A stretch of DNA of 64,000 nt from CAIMZW01 sp037133095 (GCA_037133095.1 JBAXOT010000001.1:62001-126000), one strand, 5' to 3'; positions 14,954 to 23,596 are shown, numbered from the stretch's first letter. The notes: generated by a model from the letters alone, not told the origin. Made by a program: numbers and translations.

Positions 14954-16080
14954 CCTCTGACCTTGTCATTGCCGAGGCTCGCGCTGCCTTGGCGACTGTG
15001 ATTGATCCGGAACTTCATCGCCCGCTGACCGAACTTGGAATGGTTGAATCGGTAGAATTCGCCTCCGGTGTTTTGACGGTAAAGATCTTGCTGACTATTT
15101 CTGGTTGTCCAATGCGAGATCGATTGCAACGCGATGTTCTGGCAGCCGTTTCCCCCATTGAACGAGTGGCTAAAGTTGATTTGCACTTTGGTGTAATGAA
15201 TGAAGAACAACGCGATGCGGTAAAGAGATTACTTCGAGGCGGTCGGGAAAAATTTATTCCATTTGCCCAGCCCGATTCACTGACTCGAGTGCTTGGCATT
15301 GCCTCAGGTAAGGGTGGCGTCGGAAAATCTTCGGTCACAGTTAACTTGGCAGTGACTGCAGCAAAGCGCGGTCTTAAGGTTGGAATTCTTGATGCCGATG
15401 TATACGGTCACTCGATTCCTCGGCTTATGGGAATTGTTGGTCAGCGGCCAACTGCGATCGATCAGACGTTTATTCCGGTAGAAAATTATGGTGTCAAAGT
15501 TGTATCAATGGAGATGTTCAAACCTGAACGCTCTGATGCCATCGCTTATCGGGGACCGCTCTTACACCGAGTGCTCGAGCAACTCTTGAGCGATGCCTAT
15601 TGGGGTGATCTAGATCTTCTGCTCCTTGATTTGCCGCCGGGAACGGGTGATATTGCGATCTCCCTTGGGCAACTGATTCCGGCTTCAGAGATTGTCGTGG
15701 TGACCACACCGCAGGTGGCTGCCGCTGAGGTTGCCGAACGAGCCGGCCGGATTGCGCATCAGATGAAGCAACATATTTTGGGCGTGGTCGAAAATATGTC
15801 AGATGTGCCGTGCCCTCACTGTGGCGAAATGATGTCGATTTTTGGCAGCGGCGGTGGCGAAGAAACAGCCCGCCGACTAGCTGCATTGATCGGTAGTGAT
15901 GTCCAGGTTCTCGCCAAGATTCCGTTTGAGCGCGCACTTCGCGAAGGCGGCGATGATGGTCACCCCATCAGCCTTGCAGATCCAGCCGCAGCTTCATCCA
16001 AGGCTTTTGGCCAGCTCCTCGATAACCTCATGATTCGGCCAAAATCGTTGGTCGGGATCCCGCTTACTCTTCACACCTAG
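14950..16080 (+). CDS. mrp: Mrp/NBP35-type iron-sulfur carrier ATPase with DUF59 domain
   Basis: A 376-residue Mrp/ApbC protein. An N-terminal DUF59 (MIP18-like) domain spans about 1-95. The deviant Walker A motif GKGGVGKSS near residue 120 keeps the signature lysine. A CPHC motif near residue 285 provides cysteines for a shared [4Fe-4S] cluster in the dimer. Mrp delivers Fe-S clusters to apoproteins. The ATG overlaps the tatB stop (ATGA), coupling the two genes. Gene order htrA-tatB-mrp is conserved in Actinomycetota, although no functional link between the products is established. Confidence 0.92.
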   Translation: MTSDLVIAEARAALATVIDPELHRPLTELGMVESVEFASGVLTVKILLTISGCPMRDRLQRDVLAAVSPIERVAKVDLHFGVMNEEQRDAVKRLLRGGREKFIPFAQPDSLTRVLGIASGKGGVGKSSVTVNLAVTAAKRGLKVGILDADVYGHSIPRLMGIVGQRPTAIDQTFIPVENYGVKVVSMEMFKPERSDAIAYRGPLLHRVLEQLLSDAYWGDLDLLLLDLPPGTGDIAISLGQLIPASEIVVVTTPQVAAAEVAERAGRIAHQMKQHILGVVENMSDVPCPHCGEMMSIFGSGGGEETARRLAALIGSDVQVLAKIPFERALREGGDDGHPISLADPAAASSKAFGQLLDNLMIRPKSLVGIPLTLHT

Positions 16081-16176
16081 GCTGGCTATGACTCCTATCT
16101 GCACCTCCAGCAGCTAATTCACCCGTTGTTTGCGTCATTTCGCAGGACATGAGCACGGCAGGAGCAACCCAGCACC

Positions 16177-16182
16177 TAAGAT
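16177..16182 (+). promoter_or_regulatory. -10 hexamer of leaderless MgtE-N/CBS gene
   Basis: TAAGAT ends 6 bases before the ATG at 16189, opening the seven-gene operon 16189-22702. Confidence 0.6.
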
Positions 16183-16188
16183 TTCACT

Positions 16189-17535
16189 ATGAAGCGTCCA
16201 GTAGTCCCAGTCACTGGGATAAATACTGTGGCAAAGCGCATCGTAGGTCGGCGAGATTCGGTTCTCGCCCGAAAGAGTATTCGGGATTCGCTGGTATCTG
16301 TTGCTGGATTAATTGGACGGCCAGTTCGCGATCAAGATGGGCGCGATATTGGACGACTAGTCGATGTCGTCGTCCGACATGGCGAAGAGACTTACCCGCC
16401 AGTTTCCGGGTTGATAGTCAAAGTTGGGCAACGAAAATCTTTTATTGATGGCGCCCGCATCTCAAAACTGACGAAAGATGAGATTCGACTCTCGAGCACC
16501 AAAATTAATTTACAAGATTTCACTCGCCGCGAAGGAGAGTCGCTCCTCGATGCTGATGTCATTGACCACCAGATTGTCGATGTGGATGGCCTCCGGGTAG
16601 TTCGGTCCTCTGATCTTTATTTGGCGCCGTTCGATAAAGAAATACGAGTAGTGGGCGTTGATATTTCTTTTGTTTCCTTTATCCGCCGAGTTTTTCCTGG
16701 TGCCATTCGTCGACGTCCAACCCCCGAGCATGTCGTGGATTGGGCCTCGGTTGCCTCATTGGCTGATGGTGGCGGCGTGGTTCGCACCTCAGGTTCGCGC
16801 GCCGTGCTCAGCCAATTGCGTCCCGCCGACCTTGCTGACCTGATTGAGGATTTGGCGGGCCGTGAACAAGGGGCTTTCGTTGAACTTCTCGATCCTGAAC
16901 TCGCGGCAGATGCTCTGGAGGAGATGGAAGAGGAAGAGTTGCAGGGCTTGATACGTGGCCTTTCATCTGAACGTTCGGCCGAACTGCTTTCTCGAATGGA
17001 ACCTGATGAGAGCGCTGAGGTCTTGCGTGACCTTGATGACGAACACCGAGAGAGCATTCTGGAGGTTATGGATTCCACCGTTGCAAAGCAATTGCGCGAG
17101 TTGGTCTCATTTGACGAAACTGCAGCCGGTGGAATCATGACCACTCATATTCTCATCGTCCATGAGAACGACACCGTCGCCTCGGCACTCAAACTTTTGG
17201 TAGATAACCGGGAACGAGATATTTCAGATGGTGTGGTTGTCGTCGATTCCAGAGGAAAGCTCGTTGATCACATTCAAGTTGTTGAACTGGTCGCGGCAGG
17301 GAGCACGGATTTACTTTCGACCTTAATTGGCCCGCCATATCCGACGGCGATTGGTCTTGATACTCCGCTTGATGATGTGGTTGACGAATTTTCCAATAAC
17401 CGCGGTTCCTCTATCATTGTGGTTGACCAGAAAAATAAACCAGTAGGTCGAATTTTGGCGGATGATCTTGTCGATGCCTTGGTCGATGCCTCCGATCGAC
17501 GCACCTTCTCTCAGGGAAGTGGTGGCCTTTCGTGA
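16189..17535 (+). CDS. Soluble MgtE-N/CBS protein with PRC-barrel domain (no membrane part)
   Basis: A 448-residue protein with the regulatory half of an MgtE magnesium transporter but no transport helices. Residues ~40-120 look like a PRC-barrel (GLIGRPVRDQDGRDIGRLVDVVV). Residues ~205-310 are an acidic MgtE-N superhelix (ADLADLIEDL, DALEEMEEEEL, SAELLSRMEPDESAEVLRDL repeats), and ~315-440 are two CBS domains (GGIMTTHILIV and GSSIIVVDQ). In MgtE these domains bind Mg2+ and close the pore. The protein ends after the second CBS domain with no hydrophobic segment. It overlaps the Nramp-related gene by 4 bases (GTGA), suggesting it controls that transporter. It resembles Rv1232c of M. tuberculosis. 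Confidence 0.85.
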   Translation: MKRPVVPVTGINTVAKRIVGRRDSVLARKSIRDSLVSVAGLIGRPVRDQDGRDIGRLVDVVVRHGEETYPPVSGLIVKVGQRKSFIDGARISKLTKDEIRLSSTKINLQDFTRREGESLLDADVIDHQIVDVDGLRVVRSSDLYLAPFDKEIRVVGVDISFVSFIRRVFPGAIRRRPTPEHVVDWASVASLADGGGVVRTSGSRAVLSQLRPADLADLIEDLAGREQGAFVELLDPELAADALEEMEEEELQGLIRGLSSERSAELLSRMEPDESAEVLRDLDDEHRESILEVMDSTVAKQLRELVSFDETAAGGIMTTHILIVHENDTVASALKLLVDNRERDISDGVVVVDSRGKLVDHIQVVELVAAGSTDLLSTLIGPPYPTAIGLDTPLDDVVDEFSNNRGSSIIVVDQKNKPVGRILADDLVDALVDASDRRTFSQGSGGLS

Positions 17536-18821
17536 GTGCAACTGGCGAAATCAAAAAGGTGGCAAAGAAGAGCGCGGTGGTCAACCGTAAGCCGATCTCA
17601 CCGCGAAAGATTCGCATTGCGGCGCTCCTTTCGGTGATGGGTCCCGGAATTATCGCGGGACTTTCCGATGATGATCCTGCGGGTATCACCACCTACTCGG
17701 TACTTGGGGCCAAATACGGCTATCGAATGCTCTGGGTCTTGGTCGCGTCAACCATTGCCTTGGTTCTCTTTCAAGACCTCGGCGCGCGCATCGGTGTCGT
17801 GACTCGCCAAGGGCTCATAGGGTTGGTTCGACAGAAATATGGCGCCAGATCTGGTGTTATGAGTGCAGCCGCTCTGATTTTGGCAAATATCGGCACTATG
17901 ACTGCCGAGTTCGCAGGCATCGCCGCCGCCGGGCAGTTATTTGGCTATTCCAAATATGTAACTGTTCCTATTGCCGCGTTGCTGGTCTCCTTCTTAGTAC
18001 TTCGAGGATCTTTTTCCAGAGTCGAGAAAGTTTTCTTTCTTCTCTCCGGGGTCTTCTTTGCCTACATCGTCGCTGGATTCCTCGCTCATCCCAATTGGGG
18101 CGCTGCGTTCAAAGGCATGGTGGTTCCCTCGATGCCATTCACTCGCGATGCAGTTTTTATCGCTACTGCGACATTGGGAACCACGCTCGCTCCATGGGGT
18201 TTGGCCTTCATTCAGTCTTATGCGGTCGACAAGCGTTTGACACGAGATGATCTGAAATTGCTTCGCGTAGATGTGTGGACCGGGTCCATCCTTACAGGAG
18301 TTATTGGATTCTTCGTCATCATTACCTGCGCGGCCACTTTGAACAAACAGCACATAACAATTGATGATGCCTCCAAGGCTGCAGCCGCTTTAAAGCCGCT
18401 GGCCGGCACGTTGGCCAAAGACTTGTTTGCCATTGGTCTCATTGGTGCTGCTCTACTGGCGGCATCGATCCTTCCGCTTTCCACGGCCTACTCAGTTGGT
18501 GATTTGACTGGTCGCCCCGCCGCTCTTGATGATGGTCCGCGAGAAGCACCACTTTTTTATGGCACCTTTGCCTTCATAACATTGCTCAGCGCAGCGCTGA
18601 TCATGATCCCGGGCGCGCCGTTGATTACGATCTTGGTGGTTACCCAAATACTCAACGCCGTACTTTTGTTGCCACTGATGCTGTACATGTTCGGAATCGC
18701 GAAAGATAAAAGATTAATGGGATCGTATGCCGCGACGAAGACGATGCGAGCGGTCTATCTCGTCATCATTTCTTTGGTTGCGATCTGCATCTCCTGCATG
18801 ATTTGGTTTACGTTCCACTAG
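17532..18821 (+). CDS. Nramp-related divalent-metal transporter, possibly magnesium-selective
   Basis: A 429-residue membrane protein with about 11 helices and the Nramp fold. The TM1 motif reads GPGIIAGLSDDDPAG (D48-P49-A50-G51) where classical Nramp has DPGN, and TM6 reads TLAPWG where classical Nramp has the metal-binding Met of MPH. Loss of both Asn and Met matches what I recall for Nramp-related magnesium transporters (NRMT) rather than Mn/Fe carriers. The GTG start overlaps the stop of the MgtE-N/CBS gene (GTGA). The magnesium role is inferred from residues plus the neighbour; manganese cannot be excluded. Confidence 0.82.
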   Translation: MSATGEIKKVAKKSAVVNRKPISPRKIRIAALLSVMGPGIIAGLSDDDPAGITTYSVLGAKYGYRMLWVLVASTIALVLFQDLGARIGVVTRQGLIGLVRQKYGARSGVMSAAALILANIGTMTAEFAGIAAAGQLFGYSKYVTVPIAALLVSFLVLRGSFSRVEKVFFLLSGVFFAYIVAGFLAHPNWGAAFKGMVVPSMPFTRDAVFIATATLGTTLAPWGLAFIQSYAVDKRLTRDDLKLLRVDVWTGSILTGVIGFFVIITCAATLNKQHITIDDASKAAAALKPLAGTLAKDLFAIGLIGAALLAASILPLSTAYSVGDLTGRPAALDDGPREAPLFYGTFAFITLLSAALIMIPGAPLITILVVTQILNAVLLLPLMLYMFGIAKDKRLMGSYAATKTMRAVYLVIISLVAICISCMIWFTFH

Positions 18822-19739
18822 ATGGCTTCCGGAGTAGATAACCACACGGCACTGCCGGAAGGTCGAGACATTCTTTTTCTCGGCTTGGGCGTCTTGGGAA
18901 TCGGCACTTCTGGACCCGTCATCGCCTTTAGCGCTATGCCGGTTACCACCCTTATTTTCTGGCGGAACCTCGGTGGCGCGATTGTTATGGCACCTTTTGC
19001 CTGGCGTAAAAAGGAATGGCACAGCACGCTCCAAAAAAAGGCTCTAACTCTCTCTGCATTTTCTGGCGTGCTTTTAGCCCTGCACTTTATTGGTTTCTTT
19101 ATCGCCATGAGGATGACCAGCGTTGCCGCTGGAACGGCGCTCACCGCAATGCAGCCAATTTTCACCGCGCTTTTCCTCAGGTTTCAGGGTCATGAGATTC
19201 CCAAGCGGGCTTGGATCGGAATGTTTATCGCATTTTTATCGGTTCTGCTCATCACTGGGGTGGATCTTCGAATTTCAGTACGTGCCTTCACTGGCGACAT
19301 GGCAGCGCTGGTCGGAGCTGCTCTTGCAGCCGGTTATGTCTTAGTAGGTTCGAAAGCTCAAAAGAACCTCTCTACCTCGACATACACGTCGGTCTGCTAT
19401 TTGGTCTGTGCGATAACTGCCCTGCCTATTTCGCTCATCGCTGGATACAACGTGCTCCATTTCCCGGCGAAGCAGTGGTTAGTGCTCCTCGCGCTCATCG
19501 GTGGTGCCCAAATTCTCGGACATACGATGTTTAATCTCTCGCTCAAGCGGGTATCACCAGCGGTGGTTTCGCTGATTGTTTTCTTTGAAGTACCTGTCAG
19601 CGCCATCCTCGCCTTTTGGTGGCTTGGCCAGCGCCCCCCGGCAGGAATCATCCCAGGCATCATTGGACTCTTAATAGGCTGCGGAATTTTCGTCATAAAA
19701 ACCAAAATCTCACCTGATAGTCCCAAGACGGTAGATTGA
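18822..19739 (+). CDS. EamA-family (DMT) transporter
   Basis: A 305-residue inner-membrane protein with about ten helices in two EamA repeats. LGLGVLGIGTSGPVIAFSAM opens the first repeat and LVGAALAAGYVLVGSKAQ the second. The drug/metabolite exporter superfamily moves amino acids, nucleosides or other small molecules; the substrate cannot be told from sequence. The ATG directly follows the stop of the Nramp-related gene with no gap, and the stop overlaps the next start, so it belongs to the same operon. Confidence 0.82.
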   Translation: MASGVDNHTALPEGRDILFLGLGVLGIGTSGPVIAFSAMPVTTLIFWRNLGGAIVMAPFAWRKKEWHSTLQKKALTLSAFSGVLLALHFIGFFIAMRMTSVAAGTALTAMQPIFTALFLRFQGHEIPKRAWIGMFIAFLSVLLITGVDLRISVRAFTGDMAALVGAALAAGYVLVGSKAQKNLSTSTYTSVCYLVCAITALPISLIAGYNVLHFPAKQWLVLLALIGGAQILGHTMFNLSLKRVSPAVVSLIVFFEVPVSAILAFWWLGQRPPAGIIPGIIGLLIGCGIFVIKTKISPDSPKTVD

Positions 19740-20590
19740 CGGTTGTGATTGACCTACATACCCATTCGCTTCGCAGTGATGGCACTGATACGCCAGGGGA
19801 ATTAATTAACAAAGCCCTAGCAGCGAAGTTAGAAGTCATCGCCCTCACTGATCATGACACCATGGCCGGCTGGGAAGAGGCCTCGCAATACCTTCGACCA
19901 AACTTGGACTTGGTTCTTGGGGCGGAAATCTCGTGTCAAACCGAGGATGGAATTAGCGTGCATATGTTGGGTCTGCTCTTTGATGGCCGAAATCAAAGTC
20001 TGCTTGATGCGCTCTCTCAGACTCGAGAGAACCGGCACGGTCGGATGTCTCGAATTATCGACAGGTTGCAGAACGCAGGTGTGGAGATTGAACTTTCCGA
20101 GGTTTTGGCACAACTTTCAGAAGGTGCGACTTTGGGTCGGCCTCACTTGGCAGATGCATTGGTTAAGAAGCGAATAGTTAAATCACGGGAAGAGGCGTTT
20201 GCCACCTTTCTTCACAACAATTCAAAATATTATGTTGCGCACTATTCACCAACCCCGGAACAAGTCGTGGCGCTGATTAGCGCAGCCGGTGGAGTCTCGG
20301 TCATCGCTCACCCTTTTGCCTCTTTGCGCGGGCGAACCATCAATTCGGATACCTTCACCAGCCTGGTGTCGGCTGGGCTCACTGGTATTGAGGTAGATCA
20401 CCGCGATCACACCCCAGATCAACGAGCGCAACTGCGTGCAATTGCGAGAGAATTCGACTTGGTAGTCACCGGCTCCAGCGATTACCACGGCATCGGTAAA
20501 GATAATCGTTTGGCCGAATGCACGACAGCGCCTGAAGAGTGGGAAAAGTTGGAAGCCCAGGCTAACGAGCGGAGAGTGGTGAGAGTATGA
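19736..20590 (+). CDS. PHP-domain metal-dependent phosphoesterase (TrpH/YciV-like)
   Basis: A 284-residue PHP protein. The metal-binding motifs are DLHTHSLRSDG (residues 6-16), ALTDHDT near 38, the GRPHLADAL region near 138, an IAHPF motif near 190 and a C-terminal GSSDYHG. Relatives hydrolyse 3'-phosphoadenosine 5'-phosphate, nucleoside 3',5'-bisphosphates or short RNA 5' ends (RNase AM). The start is probably TTG at 19736, overlapping the upstream stop (TTGA); GTG at 19745 is the alternative. It is overlapped by marC (ATGA). Confidence 0.85.
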   Translation: MTVVIDLHTHSLRSDGTDTPGELINKALAAKLEVIALTDHDTMAGWEEASQYLRPNLDLVLGAEISCQTEDGISVHMLGLLFDGRNQSLLDALSQTRENRHGRMSRIIDRLQNAGVEIELSEVLAQLSEGATLGRPHLADALVKKRIVKSREEAFATFLHNNSKYYVAHYSPTPEQVVALISAAGGVSVIAHPFASLRGRTINSDTFTSLVSAGLTGIEVDHRDHTPDQRAQLRAIAREFDLVVTGSSDYHGIGKDNRLAECTTAPEEWEKLEAQANERRVVRV

Positions 20591-21207
20591 ATGGTCTCGT
20601 TGCAGTATCGGCCTTTACCTTTGGCGTTCAGGCTTTCGTGACGCTGTTTGTGATCTTGGACCCTCCTGGAGCCACTCCAATATTTCTCTCGTTGGTCTCC
20701 GGACGTAGCCAAAAGGATCGAGTGAAGCTCGCTTGGCAGGGCGCCGGGGTTTCCCTTCTTGTCATCGTGGTCTTTGCGCTATTTGGCAAAATTATTCTCG
20801 ACTACCTTCATATCTCCATCAACGCCCTGCAGGGAGCGGGCGGGCTGCTCTTGTTGCTGATATCGCTCGAACTGTTAACCGGTAAAGATAACTCAAACGA
20901 GAGCCAGGAAAATGTCAATGTAGCCATGGTTCCGTTGGGAACCCCGCTCCTTGCTGGTCCTGGTGCGATTGTTACCACGATGCTCTACGTTCAATATGCG
21001 CACAGCACCGCACAGAAGATCACCCTTGCTTTGGCCATCTTGGCTGTTCATTTAATTATCGGATTAACCCTGATGTTTTCCACCAAGATTCTTGCCGTGA
21101 TTCGTGAATCTGGCGTCACCCTAGTCGCTCGAATTGCCGGCCTACTTGTTGCCGCGATTGCTGTTGAAATGGTTGTTTCATCGATCAAGGGCTTCTTCCA
21201 TCTATGA
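20587..21207 (+). CDS. MarC-family integral membrane protein
   Basis: A 206-residue protein with about six membrane helices. The MarC/UPF0056 features are FVTLFVILDPPGATPIFLSL at the N-terminus and a PLGTPLLAGPGAI loop in the middle. The family has no proven transport substrate; the early link to multiple antibiotic resistance has not held up. It overlaps the PHP gene upstream (ATGA) and the MpaB-like gene downstream (ATGA). Confidence 0.87.
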   Translation: MNGLVAVSAFTFGVQAFVTLFVILDPPGATPIFLSLVSGRSQKDRVKLAWQGAGVSLLVIVVFALFGKIILDYLHISINALQGAGGLLLLLISLELLTGKDNSNESQENVNVAMVPLGTPLLAGPGAIVTTMLYVQYAHSTAQKITLALAILAVHLIIGLTLMFSTKILAVIRESGVTLVARIAGLLVAAIAVEMVVSSIKGFFHL

Positions 21208-21974
21208 CCGCATTATTCTCACCTGATTCGATTGCCTGGCGGATCCACTCTGACGAATCTATGCTCGTTGGGGGAATCAGAGCATTGCTCGTGCAAGCGT
21301 TGCATCCAGAGGCTATGGCTGGCGTCGCGATAAATTCCAATTTTCGGGAAGACACGTGGGGGAGATTTCGACGAACCAGCGAATATGTTTCGCTACTAAC
21401 TTTTGGCGAAAGTGAAGTCGCGCGCAAGAGCGCAGCCCGGGTTAGAGCCGTTCATGCCAAACTAAGAGTTGATGATCCGGTGCTCTTGCTTTGGGTGCAT
21501 ATGGCGATGGTTGACTCTTTTTTGGATACCGCGCTTCGGTCTGGACTTTCGCTGACACAAGATGAGCAAAATCAATACCTGGCCGAGATGGTGACTTTTG
21601 CCGAACTCGTCGGACTAGATCGAAATCTCGTGCCGGCTACGCTCTCCGAGCTCCAGGCCTATTTTGAGCGAATGCAGCCGCATCTTTTTGCCAGTGACGA
21701 TGCCAAGCGGGCCGCTCTTTTTCTCACCTTTCCACCTATGGCGCCGTGGATCCGATTCGCCACGCCAGCGGCCCCGACTTGGAGCGCGGTCGCCGCACTT
21801 GCCAGTTCGAGCCTGCCATCCTGGGCCAGACAACGTTACGGCCTGATTAGTTTTCCTGGCCATCAGACCAGGACCGATATTGGTTTGAAAACTCTTCGGC
21901 GAACTTTGAAATTATTGCCGCCAAGTTTGCGCGAAAATCCTTACCGAGTGGCCAGCGAAAAGGTCGAAGCGTGA
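21204..21974 (+). CDS. Oxygenase MpaB-family protein (DUF2236)
   Basis: A 256-residue DUF2236 protein. The conserved pattern ALHPEAMAG followed by FREDTWGRFRRT and a later AVHAKLRVDDP matches the MpaB/latex-clearing-protein family, in which some members are haem b-dependent oxygenases (rubber oxygenase Lcp, MpaB of mycophenolate synthesis). Histidines that could ligate haem are in LHPEA and AVHAKL, plus HM near residue 95. The substrate is unknown. It overlaps marC (ATGA) upstream and parA (GTGA) downstream. Confidence 0.82.
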   Translation: MTALFSPDSIAWRIHSDESMLVGGIRALLVQALHPEAMAGVAINSNFREDTWGRFRRTSEYVSLLTFGESEVARKSAARVRAVHAKLRVDDPVLLLWVHMAMVDSFLDTALRSGLSLTQDEQNQYLAEMVTFAELVGLDRNLVPATLSELQAYFERMQPHLFASDDAKRAALFLTFPPMAPWIRFATPAAPTWSAVAALASSSLPSWARQRYGLISFPGHQTRTDIGLKTLRRTLKLLPPSLRENPYRVASEKVEA

Positions 21975-22702
21975 CCATTTATCTTGCCGTAGCCAACCCT
22001 GCGGGCGGCGTAGGCAAGAGCACGACTGCGCACGCCTTGGCGGTTGCCTTTGCTGAGTATGGCCGGCGAACGCTGCTCGTCGACATGGACTCCCGAGCCA
22101 CATTGACTTTTACTTTAGGGATCATTCAACCGCGCTTTTCGCTGGTCGACGTTTTGCGAAGAGATGCACGGGCGGATTCAGCAATCGTAACCACGGATCA
22201 TCGATTCACTTTCTTGCCGAGCGATTCGCGACTTTCTCATGTGGATAATCAGGATAAGGACCTGGTTAAAACCGTTATGCGGTTTAAGGAAGAACTCGCC
22301 ACATTGGATGTCGCTTATGACTACGTGATTTTCGATACCCCGTCAAATATTTCTCAAACACTTCTGCTCGCCCTCGAGTTGGCAGATTTTGTGATTATTC
22401 CGACCAACTCGTCGATCATCAGCATGCGCGGAGCGCTTCATGTTTTAGACCTCATACAAGCATCGCCTGAGGTAGGTGGCACCCCAACAAAGCTTCTAGG
22501 TTTTCTCCCGTGCATCACGCAACAAAATCCGGAGCTGGAAAGGTTAAGAGAATTTGGTTCTCTGCTTGAACCAGCAATTCCACGATCAGCGGCGGTCGCT
22601 GAGGAAGCGCTGCATCACAAATCTATTCTCAACTTTGCAAAACAATCATCAGTGTCAGTGGCTTATCGAGAGCTTGCTTATTTTCTCCTAGAGGGCATGT
22701 GA
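21971..22702 (+). CDS. ParA-family ATPase, orphan, altered signature lysine
   Basis: A 243-residue ParA/Soj-like ATPase. The P-loop reads NPAGGVGKSTT at residues 9-19. The catalytic lysine K16 is present, but the signature lysine of the deviant Walker A motif (KGG) is Ala11. The Walker A' DMDSRATLT and the FDTPSNIS Walker B follow. No parB gene or recognisable parS site is nearby, so it is unlikely to be the chromosome-partition ParA. It is the last gene of the seven-gene operon, with a GTG start overlapping the MpaB-family stop (GTGA), and it ends 1 base before the convergent DUF3107 gene. Confidence 0.82.
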   Translation: MTIYLAVANPAGGVGKSTTAHALAVAFAEYGRRTLLVDMDSRATLTFTLGIIQPRFSLVDVLRRDARADSAIVTTDHRFTFLPSDSRLSHVDNQDKDLVKTVMRFKEELATLDVAYDYVIFDTPSNISQTLLLALELADFVIIPTNSSIISMRGALHVLDLIQASPEVGGTPTKLLGFLPCITQQNPELERLREFGSLLEPAIPRSAAVAEEALHHKSILNFAKQSSVSVAYRELAYFLLEGM

Positions 22703-22703
22703 T

Positions 22704-22961
22704 CTAGAGGTTGGTGAAGCCAACTTTGCGTTCGGCAGATTCGCCAACTTCGACAAAAGAAATCTTGCCGTTTGGAACAATGGTGTTTCGACCTTTGATA
22801 TCGACTAACGTCAACGCAGCGCCTGAGTCAAGGGCAGATGTGACGAGTTTGATGATCTCCTCTTGTGTGGACTCCGACTCCAGTGAAAGTTCTTGAGTTG
22901 TATCGGCAATTCCAATTCGAATTTCAGTTCGCGCATGAGCAGGGCTCTTTTTTGTTGACAT
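22704..22961 (-). CDS. DUF3107-family protein
   Basis: An 85-residue small protein matching DUF3107 (TB9.4/Rv3208A type): RTEIRIGIADTTQELSLES is followed by a helix and a strand ending in FVEVG near the C-terminus. The role is unknown. The N-terminal ~10 residues are polar and may be disordered. The ATG at 22961 has TAAACT 6 bases upstream on the minus strand, so it is likely leaderless. It lies 13 bases after the tetR gene, a pairing conserved in Actinomycetota, but each gene has its own -10 hexamer. Confidence 0.9.
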   Translation of the reverse strand: MSTKKSPAHARTEIRIGIADTTQELSLESESTQEEIIKLVTSALDSGAALTLVDIKGRNTIVPNGKISFVEVGESAERKVGFTNL

Positions 22962-22967
22962 GTGAGA

Positions 22968-22973
22968 AGTTTA
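22968..22973 (-). promoter_or_regulatory. -10 hexamer of leaderless DUF3107 gene
   Basis: TAAACT on the minus strand, 6 bases before the ATG at 22961, straddling the end of the intergenic gap after tetR. Confidence 0.55.
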
Positions 22974-22974
22974 T

Positions 22975-23589
22975 CTAGTTGCTGGACTTAGGGAAACCGG
23001 AAATGCCGCGCCAAATAAGGTTTGACACGAGCTCACCTGCATGTTCGCGCGTTATTTTTCCATCGCGCTCCAGCCAATGTCTGGCAGCCGTCTGTGTGGT
23101 CCCGATAATTCCAACAGCCAGCATCATGGAGGCTTCTTTGGACAGACCAGTGTCCAAAGAAATAACTGCACTCAATGCTGCTGCACTGTCATATGTCATG
23201 CGGTTGAGTCGCTCTCGGACCTGAGGCTCGACACTCATGTCGCTTTCGAAGAGTAAGCGAAAGGCTTCACCCTCGTCGTTGATAAAACTGAAGTAGGCAT
23301 CCACTGTCGCATGTACTCGATCGCCATTGTCAGAAGTCGACGCGATTGCTTTTTGAATATCGAAGACCAAAGAATCGATGTGGAGATCAAGAACCGCGAG
23401 GTAGAGATCGAGTTTGGAAGGGAAATGTTGGTAGAGAACAGGCTTGCTGACCTTGGCTCGGTCGGCGATCTCATCCATGGCCGCTTGGTGATAGCCAGCC
23501 GCGGTAAAGACCTCCAAGGCTGCGGTCAGTAATTGGGCCCTACGCTCATCACGGGGTAGTCGGCCCCGGGTATTGGTCTCAGTGCTCAT
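22975..23589 (-). CDS. TetR-family transcriptional regulator
   Basis: A 204-residue TetR regulator. The N-terminal helix-turn-helix domain spans about 10-58 (RRAQLLTAALEVFTAAGYHQAAMDEIADRAKVSKPVLYQHF-type pattern, split here by position). The remainder is an all-helical ligand/dimer domain, so an effector molecule is expected but unknown. The N-terminus has the RLPRDER start typical of the actinobacterial Rv3208-like group. TACCAT 7 bases before ATG suggests a leaderless mRNA. It is divergent from the moeZ leader ORF, 66 bases apart, so it could control moeZ as well as itself. Confidence 0.9.
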   Translation of the reverse strand: MSTETNTRGRLPRDERRAQLLTAALEVFTAAGYHQAAMDEIADRAKVSKPVLYQHFPSKLDLYLAVLDLHIDSLVFDIQKAIASTSDNGDRVHATVDAYFSFINDEGEAFRLLFESDMSVEPQVRERLNRMTYDSAAALSAVISLDTGLSKEASMMLAVGIIGTTQTAARHWLERDGKITREHAGELVSNLIWRGISGFPKSSN

Positions 23590-23596
23590 TAGGGGA

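Noticed and set aside
16617..17144. 175-codon minus-strand Ser/Arg-rich open frame
   Set aside because: Antisense shadow of the MgtE-N/CBS gene; the Ser/Arg bias mirrors its acidic codons.
21971..22702. Chromosomal parA of a parABS locus near an origin of replication
   Set aside because: No parB, gidB, rpmH, dnaA or DnaA-box cluster nearby, and the signature lysine is missing.
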